From Opitutaceae bacterium (GTDB lineage: Bacteria; Verrucomicrobiota; Verrucomicrobiia; Opitutales; Opitutaceae), in NCBI GenBank assembly GCA_016715765.1, contig JADJZJ010000006.1:93630-157629 (forward strand): DNA of 64,000 nucleotides. The letters run 5' to 3'. The notes beneath the pieces were generated by a model, which was not told where the DNA came from, ran no database searches, and saw only the letters and a list, made by a program, of their open reading frames with translations. The stretch's first letter is position 1, and every line of letters begins with the position of its first letter. Positions 18,235-26,434 of this stretch are shown here, piece after piece. Both the position numbers and the translations under genes were made by a program.

Positions 18235-18463
18235 CTACCTGTAGTTTGGGCGGCGATGGGCGATTCTGCGGGCGGTTGCAATACCCGGCCCGTCCGGCCT
18301 GCCCGCCGTAGGCCGGGCGAAGGAGGGAGGCCGGGCCCTACCCATTTGATGCTGCGAATTTTTCCCGCGGATCACGCGGATGATCGCGGATAAATACCTC
18401 CGATATCCGCGTCGATCCGCGTAATCCGCGGGAAGGTCAGAGTTTGGCGGCAACTACAGGTAG
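18235..18463. repeat. Inverted CTACCTGTAGTT pair bracketing a repeat cluster
   Basis: CTACCTGTAGTT (18235-18246) and its exact reverse complement AACTACAGGTAG (18452-18463) enclose a type H repeat (18283-18342) and a type B repeat (18362-18434). The cluster fills most of the 486-bp gap between the divergent MttB and DAO genes. Confidence 0.65.
18362..18434. repeat. Type B palindromic repeat, copy 2
   Basis: TTCCCGCGGATCACGCGGAT at one end mirrors ATCCGCGTAATCCGCGGGAA at the other; the interior GCGGATAAATACC is also shared with the copies at 2945 and 62505. Confidence 0.8.
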
Positions 18464-18554
18464 GCGCGTCCGCAGGTTGCCGGGTGGGCGGCGCGGCATG
18501 TCCTTGCCGGCTCCGGACGTTCGCAACCGCGGCGCCGGTGAAACCACCACACCC

Positions 18555-18626
18555 ATGACTTCAGACGACTTCCTGCCCGCCACGGCTCTTGCCGTCGCCG
18601 GTTTTCCGGCGGAGGCTGCCTCATGA
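18555..18626 (+). other. Possible 23-codon leader peptide coupled to the DAO gene
   Basis: A short frame, MTSDDFLPATALAVAGFPAE then AAS, ends in a TGA that overlaps the ATG of the flavoprotein gene (ATGA at 18623-18626). It has no recognisable domain. It could be a translated leader, or simply an open stretch caused by high GC. Confidence 0.2.
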
Positions 18627-19786
18627 ACCAGACCGCTGACGTAGTCGTGATCGGCGCCGGCGTGCACGGAGCCTCGACCGCGTTCCACCTGGCCAAGGCC
18701 GGGGCCGGCCGCGTGGTCGTGGTGGACAAATCCGGGGTGGCATCGGGCCCGACGGCCAAGAGCGGCGCGATGATGCGCCCCATTTTCACCGAGGCGCCCT
18801 ACATCCAGCTCGTCATGGAGGCGACGGAGATGATGGAGCGCTGGGACGAAGTGGTTGGCGGCGATGCCGGTTTCGTGGAACGCGGATTCCTGCGGTTCAC
18901 GCCGAATTTCAGCGAAGCCGATCTCGGGGGGAACCTGGACCTGATGAAGCAGTTGGGCGTGCAGTTTGAGATTCTGGATGTCGATGCGCTACGCGCACGG
19001 GTGCCGGACGCCGAGTTCCGCGGCGACGAGCAGGGCCTGTGGCTGCCGCGGGCGGGTTATGCCGACCCGGTGCTCACGACGCGGACGCTCATGCGGGCGG
19101 CGGAGCGCCTGGGGGTGAAGGTGCACGAGGGCGTGCAGGTCACGGGCCTCCGCGCCAGCGGTGCGCGCATCGAGGCGGTGGAGACCGGCCAGGGCGTCAT
19201 TCACACGCGCACGGTGGTGAACTGTGCGGGTCCGTGGTCGGCGCGATTGGCGGCCGGCATCGGCGTGCACTTGCCGATCGAGACGCACAGCGGCGGCACC
19301 GCGCTCTTCCAGCGGCCGGAGGCCCTTCCGGTCGGCAGCCCGATCTTTTCCGACGGGATCAACCAGGTTTACTTCCGCGAGGTCGGCGACCACATCCTGC
19401 GGGCGGCGCACTTCGGGTGGACGAACCATCCGGTGGATCCGGATGACTACGACGAGACCATCACTGCCGCCAAATTGCAGACCCTGCGCGGGGACCTGAA
19501 GAAGCGCTTCCGCTCGATGCAGCGCGGGATTTTTGCCGGCGGGTTCGCGGCGATCTACGACATGACGCCGGACGCGCATCCGATCATCGGCAACATCGGC
19601 GGGGTGGGCGGCTTCTGGTGCAACTGCGGCTGGAGCGGCAACGGTTTTGCCAGCGCCGCCGCCGTGGGCGGTCACCTGGCCGCGCGCATGGCGGGCCGCA
19701 GCAGCGCGGTGGACCTGAAGATGTTCGGCTGGCCCCGTCCGCCCGAGACCAGGACGCGCCCCGACGGCAACTGGATCCGCCGCTGA
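18623..19786 (+). CDS. FAD-dependent oxidoreductase of the DAO family (sarcosine oxidase-like)
   Basis: The 387-residue flavoprotein starts with an FAD-binding Rossmann fold (VVVIGAGVHGASTAFHLA, about 6-23) and ends in the DAO C-terminal signature (PDAHPIIGNI... NCGWSGNGFASAAAVGGHLA). Relatives oxidise the C-N bond of secondary or tertiary amines (sarcosine, dimethylglycine) or D-amino acids in the cytoplasm, releasing formaldehyde, glyoxylate or ammonia. SGVASGPTAKSGAMMRP is the region that contacts the flavin in sarcosine-oxidase-like enzymes. It diverges from the MttB homologue, which suggests a shared pathway for a methylated amine. Confidence 0.85.
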   Translation: MNQTADVVVIGAGVHGASTAFHLAKAGAGRVVVVDKSGVASGPTAKSGAMMRPIFTEAPYIQLVMEATEMMERWDEVVGGDAGFVERGFLRFTPNFSEADLGGNLDLMKQLGVQFEILDVDALRARVPDAEFRGDEQGLWLPRAGYADPVLTTRTLMRAAERLGVKVHEGVQVTGLRASGARIEAVETGQGVIHTRTVVNCAGPWSARLAAGIGVHLPIETHSGGTALFQRPEALPVGSPIFSDGINQVYFREVGDHILRAAHFGWTNHPVDPDDYDETITAAKLQTLRGDLKKRFRSMQRGIFAGGFAAIYDMTPDAHPIIGNIGGVGGFWCNCGWSGNGFASAAAVGGHLAARMAGRSSAVDLKMFGWPRPPETRTRPDGNWIRR

Positions 19787-19805
19787 GGCCCGGTCAGGCG
19801 TCTGA

Positions 19806-19869
19806 CTGTAGGAGCGGCTTTATGCCGCGATGTTGCGTTCTCAATCGCGGCATAAAGCCGCTCCTACAG
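19806..19869. repeat. Type A palindromic repeat, copy 3 (between convergent genes)
   Basis: 25-bp arms identical to copy 1, loop TGTTGCGTTCTCAA. It starts 20 bp after the DAO stop and ends 33 bp before the stop of the converging GNAT gene, where a bidirectional terminator would be expected. Confidence 0.9.
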
Positions 19870-19901
19870 TAGCGCGTTCGCGCTTATCCCCGCAGTTGCG
19901 G

Positions 19902-20903
19902 CTACAGCGCCCGCCCAAGCTGGATCACGTCCATCGGGCCGCCGTTCAGCTTCAAGGCGGCGGGCAGGCGGGCGGTGACGGTGAAGCCGGCGACGTGCAG
20001 GCACGCGAGTTTCGCCTCGTCGCCGGCGGCGACCATTGCCCCGACCTGCTGGATCTCCCGCCCGCGGCAGGCGTCGAGCAGATGCGTGAGCAGGGCGGGC
20101 AGGTGCGACACGTAGTGGTCGTGCGCGGCGAAATCGATCGTCGCGGATTTGGGGTGGGTGCCGTTGGCGGGCAGGGTCACGTTGCCGAAGCCGAAGACCC
20201 GGCTGTTCTCCGGACCGGCCAGCACGGCCAGCAGGCCGCCGCGGGCGGAGGTGTCGTACCAGAGCACGGGGAAATTCGAGAGGCAGCGCTCGGCCGCGAG
20301 ATGGCGGCCCGAAAAAAGTCCGCGCGGATAATCGAGGCAGATCGTGGCGACGGGCTGGGCCGCCAGCAGGGCCACGCCCGGCAGATCACCCCAGTGCGCG
20401 GTGCGGATGCCGGCCGGCTGGCCGGGGGCGAAGCATTGCCGCTCGAAATCCGCGGCCTCGAAATGGCGGCGCATGACCGTCCCGTTCTCCCACGCGAAGC
20501 CGTGGTGCATGTAGACGTTGTGCGGATTGCGCGCGGTGCCGAGCAGGCAGACCTTGCAGCCGGCGTTCCGGGCGAGTTGCAGCGCCACCTCGATCACCCG
20601 GCCGGCCAGGCCCTGGTCGCGATGCTGGCGCAGGGTGAGGACATTGCCGATCACGGCGACTTCCGGCTGGCGACGGGCGAAATGGACGGTGGCGGTGGCG
20701 AGCGGCACGCCCTGGCGGCGGGCCACCACCGAGTGGATGGCCAGCTGCCCGCTGAAATCGCCCCGCATCGCCTCAAGCCAGTCGTAATCGGTGGCGGTCC
20801 ATTCCGTGCGCAGCAGGCCGATCAGTTCATCCCGGGCCGCGACCGCCAGCGGGTAGGGCAGGGTTTCGAGCTGCAGATCCGCGAGGAGGTCAGGTGAGGA
20901 CAT
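19902..20903 (-). CDS. GNAT-fold acetyltransferase-like protein, 333 residues
   Basis: The N-terminal half resembles a GNAT domain: IHSVVARRQGVPLATATVHF, a motif A-like loop VLTLRQHRDQGLAGRVIEVA (about 88-107) and ARNPHNVYMHHGFAWENGTV at the C-terminal strand. The second half (about 165-333) has no domain I recognise, although it may be a degenerate second GNAT or sterol-carrier-like half. The substrate is unknown. It converges with the DAO gene and diverges from the TonB receptor. Confidence 0.65.
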   Translation of the reverse strand: MSSPDLLADLQLETLPYPLAVAARDELIGLLRTEWTATDYDWLEAMRGDFSGQLAIHSVVARRQGVPLATATVHFARRQPEVAVIGNVLTLRQHRDQGLAGRVIEVALQLARNAGCKVCLLGTARNPHNVYMHHGFAWENGTVMRRHFEAADFERQCFAPGQPAGIRTAHWGDLPGVALLAAQPVATICLDYPRGLFSGRHLAAERCLSNFPVLWYDTSARGGLLAVLAGPENSRVFGFGNVTLPANGTHPKSATIDFAAHDHYVSHLPALLTHLLDACRGREIQQVGAMVAAGDEAKLACLHVAGFTVTARLPAALKLNGGPMDVIQLGRAL

Positions 20904-21060
20904 GGTGGATACGGTTGGACGGCGGCAAGTGGAGCGGAATGGTCAGAGGCAATGGGAGGGACCGGCAATATCCGAAAGAAAGCGGGGCGGGCGGGCGGAG
21001 CGAGTTGCGGGCGGAAATTCCTTGGTGACGCGACGGGCGCGCGGCGACGGAACTCTGCGC

Positions 21061-21119
21061 CTACCTGTAGGCGGTGGCCGTCGCCGGCCCTCCGCGCCCG
21101 GTCGCATACCTACAGGTAG
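21061..21119. repeat. Inverted CTACCTGTAGG pair in a divergent gap
   Basis: CTACCTGTAGG (21061-21071) and its reverse complement (21109-21119) lie 37 bp apart in the 334-bp gap between GNAT and the TonB receptor. The same core occurs at 15018, 18235 and 18452. The rest of 20904-21237 shows no gene and no clear promoter. Confidence 0.6.
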
Positions 21120-21237
21120 CGATACGCATCGTTTGCCGGTGAGGCGGACGACTGGGCATTAGCGTCGCTCGTCCGAACGCCCATCGCACGGCCTTACCCC
21201 ACCCTCAGTCTCCCCAGTTCCGTCGCACCATCCCACC

Positions 21238-23739
21238 ATGAACACCAAATCCATCCAGCATGCGGCAGCGTGCGCCAGCCTCTGGCTCGGCGCGGCCGCC
21301 CTGCTCAGTGCCCAGACGACCGCGGCCAATCAGGCCGCTGCGCCCGACAGCAACAGCGAGCCCGTGATCCTCAGTCCGTTTCATGTCTCGGCGGACAACG
21401 ATCTCGGCTACCGCAAGCTCAGCACCGTCACCACTTCGCGCGTCGGCGTGCCCATCCTCACGGAGCCGCTGGCGATCGAAGTCATCTCCGGTGAGCTGCT
21501 CAAGGATTTCGGCGTGACCGAGGATTACCATGTCTTCCGTTACTCCGCGAGCGTGACCGTGGGTGAGAACGAGGTCGGCCAGGCCGGCATCGTCACCATG
21601 CGCGGATTCCAGCTGCCCCGGTATTTCAACGGCGTGGGCTTTTCCAGCGCGGGCGGCCTGACCCCCTACCTGGTCATGGACAACATCGACCGCGTGGAAA
21701 TCGCCAAGGGCGCGCAGGGACTGTTCTACGGCAACTCGACCCCGAACGGCGTGGCCAACTACATCACGAAGAAGCCGCAGTTCACCACGGCGGCCTCGGT
21801 GCAGCTGACCGCGGGCACGCTCCGCTACAACAAGGCCGTGCTGGACATGCAGGGCGTCTTCAATCCCAAGATGGCCTGGCGCCTCATCAGCTCGTTCTAC
21901 AGCCGCACCGGCCGCGTCAACGGCCAGGACCGGCAGGAAATGTTCATCGCCCCGTCGTTCGTCTACCGGCCCAACTCGAAATTCCAGTTCGAGGCGGAGA
22001 TCAACTACACCAAGCAGAAGATTCCCTACGGCACCTTCGCGCGCGACTTCGCGCTCAATCCGCAATTCTACCAGGACCTCACCAATCCCAGCCAGGACAT
22101 CCTGAACTTCATGAAGACGAAGTACGGCCTGGCCACGGACGCGCTGGCGAAGGCCAAGGTGGAGGAACGCTACGGCCGCAACCTGCAGTGGAACGCCTTC
22201 CTCGTGAACTGGACGGCCGACACGCTGGAGCGGACCGGACTGCAGCCCTTCCAGTTCACCGGCGATACGATCAATTGGAACCGTTACTCGCCCGACGGCG
22301 ACAAGATGCAGGTTTCGCTGGGCAACCAGGACGGCGAGACGAAGGTTTACGATGCCAGCATGACGTTCACCCCGATCGAGCACTTCTCGCTGAAGTACCA
22401 TTGGACCCGGATGGACACCGCCGCGAACTTCGTGCGGCATCTCGTCCTCACCAACGGCGGCCTCCGCGCCGACGGCCGGGTGCCCACGCTCAACGTGCAG
22501 TATATTGACGCCGCCACCAACGGGGTGCGCTCGGCGTATTCGGACGTGCAGACCCTGGACGGCGTGTTCGACGCCGAGTTCGCCGGCCTCAAGCACCAGG
22601 TCCTCCTCGGGGCGGAAATGCGCCGTTCGAAGGGAACCAACGGCAACGTCACGATCGACTACACGAAGGCGACCGCGGGCGTGGATGAACTGGGCAACCC
22701 GCTGACCGGCGTCGCCGTCTACCAGTGGTACGATCCGTTCGGCGGCAAACCCGTCCCCAGCATGTGGCCGATCATCGGCAGCGCCCCGCGGGTGACCTCG
22801 CGGTCGAACTCGGACTTCAAGGATTTCTATGCGACGTACCGGGCCTCGGCATTGGAGGACAAGCTCAACTTCCTGATGGGCGGACGCCGGGTGAAGCAGA
22901 AGCAGACGGGATTCACGCACGACACGTGGTCCGTCGGCGCCGTCTATGAGGTGCTGCCCGGGTTCCGGGTCTTTGCCTCGAAGGGGCAGAACTTCGTGTT
23001 CGGCAACAACTACACCATCGAGGGCCCCGGCATGACCCCGGCGGAGCTGGCGAACCGCAAGCAGCTCAACTATGAAAAGGGCAACGGCACCGAGTTTGGC
23101 GTGAAGACCAACTGGAAGGACAACATGCTCGCCGGCAGCGTCTCGCACTACTTTGACCAGCGCGACGGCATCATCCGCAGCGACTACGCCAAGAACATCG
23201 CGGAGCCCCGCCTCAACGATCCCAACCCGAACAACCGCGTCACCTGGAGACAGAACGGCGGCGTGGTGCAGGTGAAGGGCATTGACGGTGACATTGCCTG
23301 GACGCCGAACCGGAATTTCCAGGGCATCCTGAATTTCAACTACGAATACGAGGCCAAGGTGGTCAGCGATCCGGCCCTGGACTTGAGCAAGCCGTATCTG
23401 ACCACTTACATCAAGGCGCTCCTGCGCCGCCCGCAGAAGAATCCGCTGTGGAAGACCAACCTGATCACGAAGTACAACTTCACCAGCGGCTTCCTCAACA
23501 ACGTCAGCCTGGGCAGTGCCATCCGGTATTCCGCCGAATACAACATGACCGACAGTCCGACGATGGACCTCATCGTGCCGGCGGAAACGATCATCGACCT
23601 GTTTGGCACCTATCGCACCAAGTTCATGAACACGCCGACCGAGATCACCCTCAACCTGATCAACGTCACCGACCAGATCAACGACCTGACCCGCGGCGAC
23701 GGCTTCGAGGCCCGGATTTCGGTCGGGTTCAAATTGTAA
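21238..23739 (+). CDS. TonB-dependent outer-membrane receptor (Opitutaceae LSPF-type)
   Basis: An 833-residue outer-membrane beta-barrel that imports ligands too large for porins, powered by TonB-ExbBD. A signal peptide (MNTKSIQHAAACASLWLGAA, cleavage near LLSAQ) precedes the block VILSPFHVSADNDLGYRKLS, then a plug domain (about 60-170; GIVTMRGFQL, IDRVEIAKGAQGLFYGN, GVANYITKKPQF) and a 22-strand-type barrel ending ISVGFKL. No N-terminal carboxypeptidase-like or secretin domain is seen. It is followed by a strong terminator. Homology with the receptor at 42018 runs through the whole plug. Ligand unknown; a glycan fragment is likely from the neighbours. Confidence 0.92.
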   Translation: MNTKSIQHAAACASLWLGAAALLSAQTTAANQAAAPDSNSEPVILSPFHVSADNDLGYRKLSTVTTSRVGVPILTEPLAIEVISGELLKDFGVTEDYHVFRYSASVTVGENEVGQAGIVTMRGFQLPRYFNGVGFSSAGGLTPYLVMDNIDRVEIAKGAQGLFYGNSTPNGVANYITKKPQFTTAASVQLTAGTLRYNKAVLDMQGVFNPKMAWRLISSFYSRTGRVNGQDRQEMFIAPSFVYRPNSKFQFEAEINYTKQKIPYGTFARDFALNPQFYQDLTNPSQDILNFMKTKYGLATDALAKAKVEERYGRNLQWNAFLVNWTADTLERTGLQPFQFTGDTINWNRYSPDGDKMQVSLGNQDGETKVYDASMTFTPIEHFSLKYHWTRMDTAANFVRHLVLTNGGLRADGRVPTLNVQYIDAATNGVRSAYSDVQTLDGVFDAEFAGLKHQVLLGAEMRRSKGTNGNVTIDYTKATAGVDELGNPLTGVAVYQWYDPFGGKPVPSMWPIIGSAPRVTSRSNSDFKDFYATYRASALEDKLNFLMGGRRVKQKQTGFTHDTWSVGAVYEVLPGFRVFASKGQNFVFGNNYTIEGPGMTPAELANRKQLNYEKGNGTEFGVKTNWKDNMLAGSVSHYFDQRDGIIRSDYAKNIAEPRLNDPNPNNRVTWRQNGGVVQVKGIDGDIAWTPNRNFQGILNFNYEYEAKVVSDPALDLSKPYLTTYIKALLRRPQKNPLWKTNLITKYNFTSGFLNNVSLGSAIRYSAEYNMTDSPTMDLIVPAETIIDLFGTYRTKFMNTPTEITLNLINVTDQINDLTRGDGFEARISVGFKL

Positions 23740-23774
23740 CGGTTTCCTTCTGATGTCCGGTTTGCAGGTTTCCC

Positions 23775-23804
23775 GGGGCCACGCCAGGCGGCGTGGCCCC
23801 TTTT
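23775..23804 (+). terminator. Rho-independent terminator of the TonB receptor gene
   Basis: Stem GGGGCCACGCC / GGCGTGGCCCC with a 4-nt loop followed by TTTT, 36 bp after the stop. Confidence 0.88.
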
Positions 23805-23925
23805 GCCGGCCGAAGGGAGTGCCGGTTTTCCGATCTGGAAGTGTCGAAGCGGCAGCGGTAGGCAGCCTGCTGGCGGGCGCGGATTTTCCCGATAAGGGAT
23901 TAGCTTCAGACCTATTCCACCCGAC

Positions 23926-24018
23926 TTGTCATTCTGAACGCAGTGAAGAATCCAGTGAATGACACTCGAGGGCTTCGATAAGCGCACACTGGATTCTTCG
24001 CTCCGCTCAGAATGACAA
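23926..24018. repeat. GTCATTCTGA-type inverted repeat
   Basis: TTGTCATTCTGAACGCAGTG and GAAGAATCCAG on one side mirror CTGGATTCTTCGCTCCGCTC and AGAATGACAA on the other. Similar elements are scattered in many bacterial genomes. The rest of 23740-24183 holds the terminator and a piece resembling the type D repeat (near 23860). Confidence 0.8.
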
Positions 24019-24183
24019 TCAGGATTTCCCAAATACACCCGAAGCTACTGCTAGAATAATTCCATGGTTCCCGTTGCCACCCGGACCTGAAAGCATGCGC
24101 CATCAATCTTGTTGGTCCGAGCGCCCACCCATTCTCTCCGCAGCCCCTGCCGGGATGATGCCGCCATCCACACCCCACACCCC

Positions 24184-25434
24184 ATGACCGTTGACCTCAA
24201 ACTGCCCCCCCGGGCGTGGCTGATCGTGGGACTGCTCTGGGTGGTCGGGTGCCTGAACTATCTCGACCGCGTGATGATCACGACCATGCGCGGCTCGCTG
24301 AAGGAATCGATTCCGATGACCGAGGCGCAGTTCGGCCTGCTGACCACGGCCTTTCTGGTGGTCTACGCGGTCCTGAGTCCGTTCGCCGGCTACCTGGCGG
24401 ATCGCTTCAACCGTTCGCGCGTCATCATCGGCAGTCTCTTTGTCTGGTCGCTCATCACCTGGCTGACCGCGCATGCGAAGACCTATGAGCAGCTCCTGGC
24501 GACGCGGCTGCTGATGGGCATCAGCGAGGCCTGCTTCCTGCCGGCGGCGCTCGCGCTCGTGGCCGACTATCACCGCGGGACGACGCGATCGCTGGCCACG
24601 GGCATTTTGCTGGGCGGCGTGATGATCGGCGGGGCGATGGGCGGTTTGGGCGGCTGGATCGCCGAACGGCACCACTGGAGCCTCGCCTTCTCGCTCTTCG
24701 GCCTGATTGGCATCGGTTTCGCCGTGGTGCTGCTTGCCCTGCTGCGGGACGCGCCCGAACGCGCCGGGGCGGCGGACGTGCCCGCCACCGCGCGGCCCGG
24801 TGTCCGCTTGGGTGCGGCGATCCGGAGCCTGTTTGGCAGCCGGTCCTTCATCCTGGCCTTCGTCTACTGGGGCCTGCTGGGGGTCGCCGCCTGGATGGTG
24901 ATCGGCTGGATGCCCACCTACCTGCAGGAGCATTTCCAGCTGGCGCAGGGCGAGGCCGGGCTCATCGCGACCGTGTATGTGAACGTGGCATCGCTCATCG
25001 GACTCGCCGTCGGCGGCGCGTGGTCCGACCGGTGGAGCCGCACCAACCGCCGCGCCTGCCTCCATGTCACGGCCATCGGCCTGGCCCTTTCGGTCCCCGC
25101 GATCCTGCTCGTATCAACCACCTCCGTGCTGCCCGTGGCGATCGCCGGGCTCGTGCTCTACGGCCTGACCATCGCGTTCGCGAGTGCGGAGATGATGCCG
25201 ATTCTCTGCCTGATCCTGGATCCGCGCTATATCGCGACCGGCTTCGGCGTGCTGAACCTCTTCGCCTGCGCCGTCGGCGGGCTCACCACCTATGCCGGCG
25301 GGGCGTTGCGCGACGCCCGGATTGATGTCAGCCTCCTGTTCATGGCCGGCGCCGCCGGCATGGTGCTGTGCGCGGCGATGCTCCTGCTGGTCCGGCCGCG
25401 GGACGAGTCCGCCGCCGCCCCGATTTCCCCATGA
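24184..25434 (+). CDS. Major facilitator superfamily transporter
   Basis: A 416-residue inner-membrane carrier with twelve predicted helices. The first helix contains LNYLDRVMITTM, typical of the anion:cation symporter (hexuronate/glucarate) branch. The loop 2-3 signature is GYLADRFNRSRVI, and the central loop (about 198-218) separates the halves. The likely cargo is a sugar or sugar acid freed by the two enzymes encoded downstream. The frame is open from 24109, but ATG 24184 gives the family-like MTVDLKLPPRAWLIVGLL start. The stop overlaps the next ATG (ATGA). Confidence 0.88.
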   Translation: MTVDLKLPPRAWLIVGLLWVVGCLNYLDRVMITTMRGSLKESIPMTEAQFGLLTTAFLVVYAVLSPFAGYLADRFNRSRVIIGSLFVWSLITWLTAHAKTYEQLLATRLLMGISEACFLPAALALVADYHRGTTRSLATGILLGGVMIGGAMGGLGGWIAERHHWSLAFSLFGLIGIGFAVVLLALLRDAPERAGAADVPATARPGVRLGAAIRSLFGSRSFILAFVYWGLLGVAAWMVIGWMPTYLQEHFQLAQGEAGLIATVYVNVASLIGLAVGGAWSDRWSRTNRRACLHVTAIGLALSVPAILLVSTTSVLPVAIAGLVLYGLTIAFASAEMMPILCLILDPRYIATGFGVLNLFACAVGGLTTYAGGALRDARIDVSLLFMAGAAGMVLCAAMLLLVRPRDESAAAPISP

Positions 25435-26423
25435 AAAAACCACTCATCACCGGCAGTTTCATCGACATCCAGCATGTCAACAACTGGGACGCCCAATACT
25501 GGGTGGACGAGTGCCGCGAATGGCGGGACGAGAACTGGGACGCCATCGTGGGCGACATGCACGCGATCGGGCTCGATACCGTGATCATCATCAATTGCGC
25601 GATCTGGGGCCGGCCGCTCTATCCCGCGAACCGCAGGACCGTGGGCATCCAGCTGCCGATGCCCTGCGCGGATCCCGTGGGGGCGATCGTCCGCGCCGCG
25701 GACCGGCGCGGCATGGGGGTCTATCTGGGCTTGGGCGCCTTCGGCCGCTATTCACTCAACGCCAATCCCGACCTGTCGCCCGAACATGACGCCTGGCTCG
25801 GCTGCATGGCGGAGGACCTCCGCGAAAAATATGGCGGTTACCAGGCGCTGAAGGGCTTCTACATCACCGCCGAGGCGCACGGCATCAAGGAAGGCGGGCT
25901 GTTCGCGCAGGATGACTGCGACAAGACCGCCCGGTTCGTGAAGAGCATCCGGGAGCGCGTGGGGGAGGCGAAGCTCATGATGTCCCCGGCCAACCTGAAG
26001 AAGCCGCGCCCCGAGCAACTGGACCCGCTGCAGCGGCAGTTGGAGCAGTTGAACGTCGACATCTTCGCCTACCAGGATCACGCCGGGTTCGAAAAGGTGT
26101 ACAAGAACCTCAATTTCTACGTGGCCGCCGAGGGCTACAGCCTCATCAAGCCGCTGCACGAGAAGCTCGGCCAGCAGATGTGGGTGAACTGCGAGGTCTT
26201 TGAATACACCGAGAAGCGTCCCGACGGCCGCCGCGTCTGCACGCCCTGCGAGTTCGAGCGGCTAGAGCGCCAGATGGGCGTCGCGGCGCCGATTGCCGAC
26301 AAGCTCATCATCTACCAGTATCAGGGCCTGATGAACCAGCGCAGCAGCCTCGTGAACATCGGCGCGCCCGGCACCGATGCCCTGCACGCGGCCTACGTGA
26401 AGCATCGTGCCAGGCATATGTAA
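25431..26423 (+). CDS. DUF4434-type TIM-barrel protein, glycoside-hydrolase-like
   Basis: A 330-residue cytoplasmic protein starting MKKPLITGSFIDIQHVNNWD, the typical entry strand of DUF4434 barrels (GSFID...W). Later blocks are DMHAIGLDTVIIINCAIW, GMGVYLGLGAFG, and ALKGFYITAEAHG, where the glutamate could be catalytic. No signal peptide is present. Members occur in carbohydrate loci and are thought to be glycoside-hydrolase-like, but no activity can be stated. The start overlaps the MFS stop by 4 nt, and the exported propeller gene follows 11 bp later, so the three form one operon. Confidence 0.72.
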   Translation: MKKPLITGSFIDIQHVNNWDAQYWVDECREWRDENWDAIVGDMHAIGLDTVIIINCAIWGRPLYPANRRTVGIQLPMPCADPVGAIVRAADRRGMGVYLGLGAFGRYSLNANPDLSPEHDAWLGCMAEDLREKYGGYQALKGFYITAEAHGIKEGGLFAQDDCDKTARFVKSIRERVGEAKLMMSPANLKKPRPEQLDPLQRQLEQLNVDIFAYQDHAGFEKVYKNLNFYVAAEGYSLIKPLHEKLGQQMWVNCEVFEYTEKRPDGRRVCTPCEFERLERQMGVAAPIADKLIIYQYQGLMNQRSSLVNIGAPGTDALHAAYVKHRARHM

Positions 26424-26434
26424 TCCGCGCCCCC

